NCBI GenBank assembly: GCA_022508725.1
Contig: JAFLUR010000056.1
Coordinates: 1 to 10,587 of the forward strand
Length of the DNA: 10,587 nucleotides
From: Oscillospiraceae bacterium
Lineage (GTDB): Bacteria; Bacillota; Clostridia; UBA1381
Direction: 5' to 3'
The notes beneath the pieces were generated by a model. That model was not told where the DNA came from. It worked only from the letters and a program-made list of their open reading frames with translations, and did not search any database. Each line of letters starts with the position of its first letter. The first letter of the stretch is position 1. Below are positions 7,134 to 10,587 of this stretch, in pieces. A program made the position numbers and the translations under genes.

Positions 7134-8006
7134 GTGAAAAAGACAGGCAGATTCAGAACAGGTAAATTTATACTTGCGGCAGCAGGAGCCGCTCTTGCCG
7201 GAGCGGTTGCCGCGGACGCGATGGGACCGCCGGAAATTACCGAATATGACGTATATTCCGAAAAAATCACCGATGAGCTTGACGGATATACGATAGCGCA
7301 TATATCGGATTTTCATTGTGCCTGCATACCCGGATTGGTGGGAATGATAAAAAGGAGCGGCGCGAACATTATAGTTTCGACCGGCGATACGGTCAACGGC
7401 AGAGGAAGTGTCGAACGGGCGGTTTCCCTTACCGGGCGGCTTGCGGAAATTGCACCGCTGTATATGGTGACGGGAAATCATGATGAGGAACGCGCGGAGC
7501 ATAAAAAGGTTGAAAAAGCGTGTATCGCCGGAGGCGGTGAATTTCTGCATAACGAAAGCACGATCGTTTCATACAAAAATTCGGAAATTATGATAAGCGG
7601 AAGCGATGACCCCGCCGCGTGCGGTGATGAAGCCGTACGCTTGAAAACCGAAAGAAATATTGAAAAAAGCATCGAAAATACGAATGATTTCAAGGGATTT
7701 CGCATACTGCTTTTTCACCGCGCAAACCTTGCTCCTCTTGCGGCGGGATACGGGTTTGATCTGATATTGTCGGGACATATGCACGGCGGTCAGATACGAA
7801 TTCCGGGAATAGGCGGCGTTCTTTCGCCGAGAAAAAACATTATGACGAAAAAAATATTTTTCCCCGAATATACCGGCGGGAAATACACGATGGGAGCGTC
7901 CGAGGTGATCGTAAGCAGAGGTCTGGGCAATCCCGTTCCCCTGCCGAGGATATGCAACCGCCCCGAGATAGTTATTATTAAGCTGAGAAGAAAAATTACC
8001 GGATAA
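7134..8006 (+). CDS. Membrane-anchored or secreted metallophosphoesterase (YkuE/YaeI-like)
   Basis: This 290-residue calcineurin-like phosphoesterase has a basic N-terminus (KKTGRFRTGK) and one hydrophobic segment (about 11-28) ending in AVAADA. That could be a membrane anchor or a signal peptide cut after ADA. There is no twin-arginine pair. The two-metal active site is complete: Asp59 and His61 in SDFH, Asp85 in STGD, Asn115 and His116 in GNHD, His195 in LFHR, and His215 and His217 in SGHMHGGQ. The GHxHGGQ ending is typical of the YkuE/YaeI subgroup, whose characterised members include UDP-2,3-diacylglucosamine hydrolases and cell-wall-associated enzymes. The true substrate here is unknown. 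The catalytic part probably lies outside the membrane. It is followed after 24 bases by a deacetylase gene. Family assignment is firm; the role is open. Confidence 0.9.
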   Translation: MKKTGRFRTGKFILAAAGAALAGAVAADAMGPPEITEYDVYSEKITDELDGYTIAHISDFHCACIPGLVGMIKRSGANIIVSTGDTVNGRGSVERAVSLTGRLAEIAPLYMVTGNHDEERAEHKKVEKACIAGGGEFLHNESTIVSYKNSEIMISGSDDPAACGDEAVRLKTERNIEKSIENTNDFKGFRILLFHRANLAPLAAGYGFDLILSGHMHGGQIRIPGIGGVLSPRKNIMTKKIFFPEYTGGKYTMGASEVIVSRGLGNPVPLPRICNRPEIVIIKLRRKITG

Positions 8007-8016
8007 ACGTATGTGA

Positions 8017-8022
8017 AAGGAG
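8017..8022 (+). promoter_or_regulatory. Ribosome binding site deciding the deacetylase start
   Basis: AAGGAG lies 8 bases before the ATG at 8031. It is inside the reading frame that would open at the GTG at 8013, which has no site of its own, so 8031 is the preferred start. Confidence 0.65.
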
Positions 8023-8030
8023 CGGGAAAA

Positions 8031-8873
8031 ATGGATAATAACGAAAGAATTTTAAAAAATATATACACCTGTTTCCCCGGTTGGAAGCATAAGTGCCTTA
8101 CAATGAGCTATGATGACGGAAGAATTTTCGACAAGCGGCTTGTCGAGATATTTAACAAAAACGGCATAAAGGGCACGTTTCATCTCAATTCGGGACTTTT
8201 TAATCGGCGAGACGGGAGAGTGCAATTTGATGAAATAAAGGAGGTATATAAGGGACATGAGGTGTCATGTCATACATATACTCACCCGACAACAGCGAGA
8301 TGTCCGATAAGCGAGGTTATAAAGCAGATTACCGAGGACAGAAAAATTCTTGAGGAGGCGGCGGGATACCCGGTGAGGGGAATGTCCTATCCGAACGGCT
8401 CGTATTCACGGGAAATAATCGATATTCTGCCGGCGCTCGGAATAGAATATTCGAGGGTGGTTGAGACTACCGGACATTTCGGTCTGCCGGAGGATCTGTA
8501 CAGATGGAAAGCGACCTGTCATCACGCGAAAAGAACCGATAACGGAAAAAATCTCAAGGAGCTCGGAGAGGAGTTTATCGGACTTCACAAAACGCAGTAT
8601 TTGTATTTGATGTATGTATGGGGTCACAGCTACGAATTCGACACAGCCGACAACTGGGATATAATGGAGGATTTCTGCGCCATGATCGGAAACCGCGATG
8701 ATATATGGTATACCACGAATATCGGGTATGTCGATTATATGAACGCGGCGAAAAATCTGAGATATACAATGAAAGGCGATATGGTTTACAATCCGTCCGC
8801 AATGAGCGTGTTTATCAGGGTCGATGAAAAGCCGTTTGAGATAAAGGGAGGAGAAACGGTCGTTCTATGCTGA
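8031..8873 (+). CDS. Polysaccharide deacetylase family protein (CE4, NodB-like), no signal peptide
   Basis: This 280-residue protein belongs to the carbohydrate esterase 4 family, which removes acetyl groups from N-acetylated sugars with a metal-bound water. The motifs run in order: MSYDDG (25-30) with catalytic base and metal ligand Asp28/Asp29, CHTYTHP (80-86) with ligands His81 and His85, YPNGSY (120-125), and VWGHSYEF (196-203) with His199 late in the barrel. The N-terminus (MDNNERILKNIYT) has no hydrophobic segment, so the protein is probably cytoplasmic. Seven cysteines, including the last residue, also fit a reducing compartment. Its substrate may then be a small sugar or nucleotide-sugar rather than the wall, but that is inference. 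It lies between a metallophosphoesterase and a DUF2161-like gene, and its stop overlaps the latter's start. Confidence 0.88.
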   Translation: MDNNERILKNIYTCFPGWKHKCLTMSYDDGRIFDKRLVEIFNKNGIKGTFHLNSGLFNRRDGRVQFDEIKEVYKGHEVSCHTYTHPTTARCPISEVIKQITEDRKILEEAAGYPVRGMSYPNGSYSREIIDILPALGIEYSRVVETTGHFGLPEDLYRWKATCHHAKRTDNGKNLKELGEEFIGLHKTQYLYLMYVWGHSYEFDTADNWDIMEDFCAMIGNRDDIWYTTNIGYVDYMNAAKNLRYTMKGDMVYNPSAMSVFIRVDEKPFEIKGGETVVLC

Positions 8874-9568
8874 AAGAAAGCGATATGTATGAGCCGCTTG
8901 CGCTGATGCTTTCCTCTCTCGGATATACCGTGAAGGGCGAGGTCAAAAACGTCGATATTACAGCGGTTCGCGGAGATGAAACGGTAATTGTCGAGATGAA
9001 AAGAAATTTGAGTATCGATCTTCTTGCGCAGGGATTACAGCGCCGGAAAATAACCGACGCGGTATATGTCGCGATACCCAAGCCGAAGAATTACAAAAGG
9101 CGGGCATGGATCGATATTATGAACGTTATGAAAAAGCTTGAACTGGGGCTTATTTTCGTGACGATAGGCGAAAACGGCTCATTCGCGCAGATAGTAAGCG
9201 ATCCGGTACCGTACGGCGGAGACAGGATGCAAAAAAGGCTTAAAAACGAATTATCAAAGGAGTTTTCGGAAAGAATATGCAATGTAAACACCGGCGGGGT
9301 GACACGAACGAAGATCGCGACGGCTTATGTCGAAAAGGCGGTGCATATAGCGTGTCTTTTGGAAAGGTACGGGGCAATGTCCGCCGCCCGGCTGAAACGG
9401 CTCGGAAGCGATGATAAAAAGACATATTCCATTTTGTATAAAAATTATTACGGCTGGTTTGAAAATACCGAAAAGGGTATCTACGGGATCGTACCCGACT
9501 GGCGGGAAAAGGCGGCGGGATATGAAAGCGTTATCGAATATTATGAAAATAAAGTGAAAAGGGCGTAA
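8867..9568 (+). CDS. DUF2161-like protein, putative PD-(D/E)XK nuclease fold with C-terminal winged helix
   Basis: This 233-residue protein resembles DUF2161, a family of unknown function assigned to the PD-(D/E)XK phosphodiesterase fold. The N-terminal part reads like a compact nuclease core: Glu25 and Asp30 in GEVKNVDI, Glu43 and Lys45 in VIVEMK, and Gln55 in the following helix. The YVAIPKP segment (67-73) also matches the family pattern as I recall it. The C-terminal part (about 148-215) looks like a winged helix-turn-helix, ending in a segment with YGWFENTEKGIYGI (195-208). Start ATG 8867 overlaps the deacetylase stop by 7 bases. A GGGAGGAG site (8846-8853) is 13 bases upstream, somewhat far, and the next ATG (8885) has none. 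Translation is therefore probably coupled to the deacetylase. Function is unknown; DNA binding is plausible and cleavage is untested. Confidence 0.8.
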   Translation: MLKESDMYEPLALMLSSLGYTVKGEVKNVDITAVRGDETVIVEMKRNLSIDLLAQGLQRRKITDAVYVAIPKPKNYKRRAWIDIMNVMKKLELGLIFVTIGENGSFAQIVSDPVPYGGDRMQKRLKNELSKEFSERICNVNTGGVTRTKIATAYVEKAVHIACLLERYGAMSAARLKRLGSDDKKTYSILYKNYYGWFENTEKGIYGIVPDWREKAAGYESVIEYYENKVKRA

Positions 9569-9579
9569 AAAGAAGTACG

Positions 9580-9613
9580 GAGCGGGCAGAGGTTTAAAAT
9601 GTGTCCGCTCTTT
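9580..9613 (+). terminator. Candidate hairpin terminator between the DUF2161-like gene and cimA
   Basis: GAGCGGGCA (9580-9588) pairs with TGTCCGCTC (9602-9610): 9 base pairs with one G-U, around a 13-base loop. The stem is followed by only TTTC, a weak U tract, so termination may be partial. It lies 11 bases after the stop at 9568, in the longest gap of the window, which is where an operon end would be expected. Confidence 0.45.
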
Positions 9614-9628
9614 CAAATTACAAGAAAC

Positions 9629-9634
9629 GGAGGA
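9629..9634 (+). promoter_or_regulatory. Ribosome binding site supporting the TTG start of cimA
   Basis: GGAGGA lies 6 bases before the TTG at 9641. An in-frame ATG at 9653 is 18 bases away, beyond the usual spacing. Confidence 0.65.
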
Positions 9635-9640
9635 AACGGT

Positions 9641-10587
9641 TTGAAAATATATATGTACGATTCGACTTTGCGTGACGGGACACAGGGCGAGGGAATAAGC
9701 TTTTCTGTAAACGACAAGATACGAATAGTCGAAAGACTCGATAAATTGGGGATAGACTATATAGAGGCGGGAAATCCGGGTTCCAATCCGAAGGATCTGG
9801 AATTTTTCCTGCGCGCCTCACAGATGAATTTGAAACATTCCAAAATATGCGCGTTCGGAAGCACTCACAGGGTGGGAATACCCGTTCAGAACGATAAAAA
9901 CGTTATATCCCTTTTGAGCGCGAATACCCCGGTTGTGGCGATATTCGGAAAAACATGGGATATGCACGTTACCGAAATTTTAAAGACAAGTCTTGAAAAC
10001 AATCTGAAAATAATTTATGATACGATAGCTTTTTTCAAAAGTCACGACAAAGAGGTCGTGTTTGACGCGGAGCATTTTTTTGACGGATACAAGAATAACG
10101 GCGAGTATGCCGTAAAGGCTTTGCAGGCGGCGGATAAGGCGGGCGCGGATTGGATAGTTCTGTGCGAAACCAACGGCGGCGCGTTTCCCGATGAGGTTGA
10201 GAGGATAACCGCGGCGGCAAAGGAGTCGGTCGGCGCAAAAATAGGCATACACTGCCATAATGACAGCGCGATGGCGGCGGCAAATTCGATCATGGCGGTA
10301 CTCAGCGGCGCGCGGCAGGTGCAGGGCACGATAAACGGCATAGGCGAAAGATGCGGAAATGCCAATCTTTGCAGTATAATCCCGAGTCTTCAGCTTAAAC
10401 GGGGGTATGAGTGCATACCGCCGGAGAATATGAAGAGCCTAACAAAAACGGCGAGATATTTGAGCAGTATCGCGAATATCGCACATGATGAACGGCAGCC
10501 CTATGTCGGCGCGTCGGCATTCGCGCACAAGGGCGGAATGCACATCGATGGGGTGATGAAAAACAGCGCGACCTTTGAGCATATCGA
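9641..10587 (+). CDS. cimA: Citramalate synthase, N-terminal part (right edge cuts it)
   Basis: The frame is open from the TTG at 9641 to the right edge, giving 315 complete codons. It encodes the catalytic TIM barrel of the isopropylmalate/homocitrate synthase family. Visible motifs are DSTLRDGTQGEG (7-18) with substrate and metal residues Arg11 and Asp12, IEAGNPGSNPKD (41-52), the metal-binding HCHND (204-208), NGIGERCGNAN (232-242) and AHKGGMH (295-301). The GEGISFS continuation and the PGSNPKD segment point to the citramalate synthase branch rather than LeuA, which shows a different N-terminal pattern. The enzyme condenses pyruvate with acetyl-CoA to (R)-citramalate for threonine-independent isoleucine synthesis. 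The regulatory C-terminal domain lies outside the window. Homocitrate synthase is the less likely alternative. Confidence 0.93.
   Translation, partial: MKIYMYDSTLRDGTQGEGISFSVNDKIRIVERLDKLGIDYIEAGNPGSNPKDLEFFLRASQMNLKHSKICAFGSTHRVGIPVQNDKNVISLLSANTPVVAIFGKTWDMHVTEILKTSLENNLKIIYDTIAFFKSHDKEVVFDAEHFFDGYKNNGEYAVKALQAADKAGADWIVLCETNGGAFPDEVERITAAAKESVGAKIGIHCHNDSAMAAANSIMAVLSGARQVQGTINGIGERCGNANLCSIIPSLQLKRGYECIPPENMKSLTKTARYLSSIANIAHDERQPYVGASAFAHKGGMHIDGVMKNSATFEHI

Noticed and set aside
1..10587. Mobile elements, CRISPR repeats, tRNA/rRNA genes, riboswitches or defence islands
   Set aside because: No transposase, repeat-spacer pattern, terminal inverted repeats, RNA gene or long structured leader is seen. 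Every gap is 72 bases or shorter and the genes are mostly housekeeping.

Overview
The window comes from a bacterium of the Bacillota, most likely an anaerobic Clostridia lineage. The grounds are strong GGAGG-type ribosome binding sites, tightly packed co-directional genes, frequent ATA isoleucine and AGA/AGG arginine codons next to GCG/CGG/TCG-rich stretches, and the gene order PASTA kinase - rsgA - rpe - thiN, which matches the prkC-cpgA-rpe-thiN order known from Bacillus subtilis. The species cannot be named from the sequence alone.

All eleven genes lie on the + strand, with gaps of at most about 72 bases. Region 1 (1-3454) holds the C-terminal part of a PASTA Ser/Thr kinase cut by the left edge, then rsgA (ribosome-assembly GTPase), rpe (pentose phosphate epimerase) and thiN (thiamine pyrophosphokinase). 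Region 2 (3467-7086) holds a NifS/IscS-type cysteine desulfurase, a rhodanese-less thiI and cinA. The first two form a likely sulfur-relay pair for 4-thiouridine in tRNA; cinA probably repairs or recycles pyridine nucleotides. Region 3 (7134-9568) is the least characterised: a membrane-anchored or secreted metallophosphoesterase, a CE4-type deacetylase without a signal peptide, and a DUF2161-like PD-(D/E)XK protein whose start overlaps the deacetylase stop by 7 bases. Region 4 (9641-10587) is the start of a citramalate synthase gene (cimA), cut by the right edge and separated from region 3 by a candidate hairpin terminator.

The short spacings and lack of visible internal terminators up to 9568 suggest one long transcript or a few nested ones. 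Region 1 links envelope sensing, ribosome maturation and central metabolism; in B. subtilis the RsgA homologue CpgA is a known PrkC substrate, so that pair may be functionally coupled here too. I see no mobile element, CRISPR array, RNA gene or phage trace. The window reads as an ordinary chromosomal housekeeping segment. The points most worth a second look are the uncharacterised metallophosphoesterase - deacetylase - DUF2161 trio and the extra C-terminal domain on the kinase.
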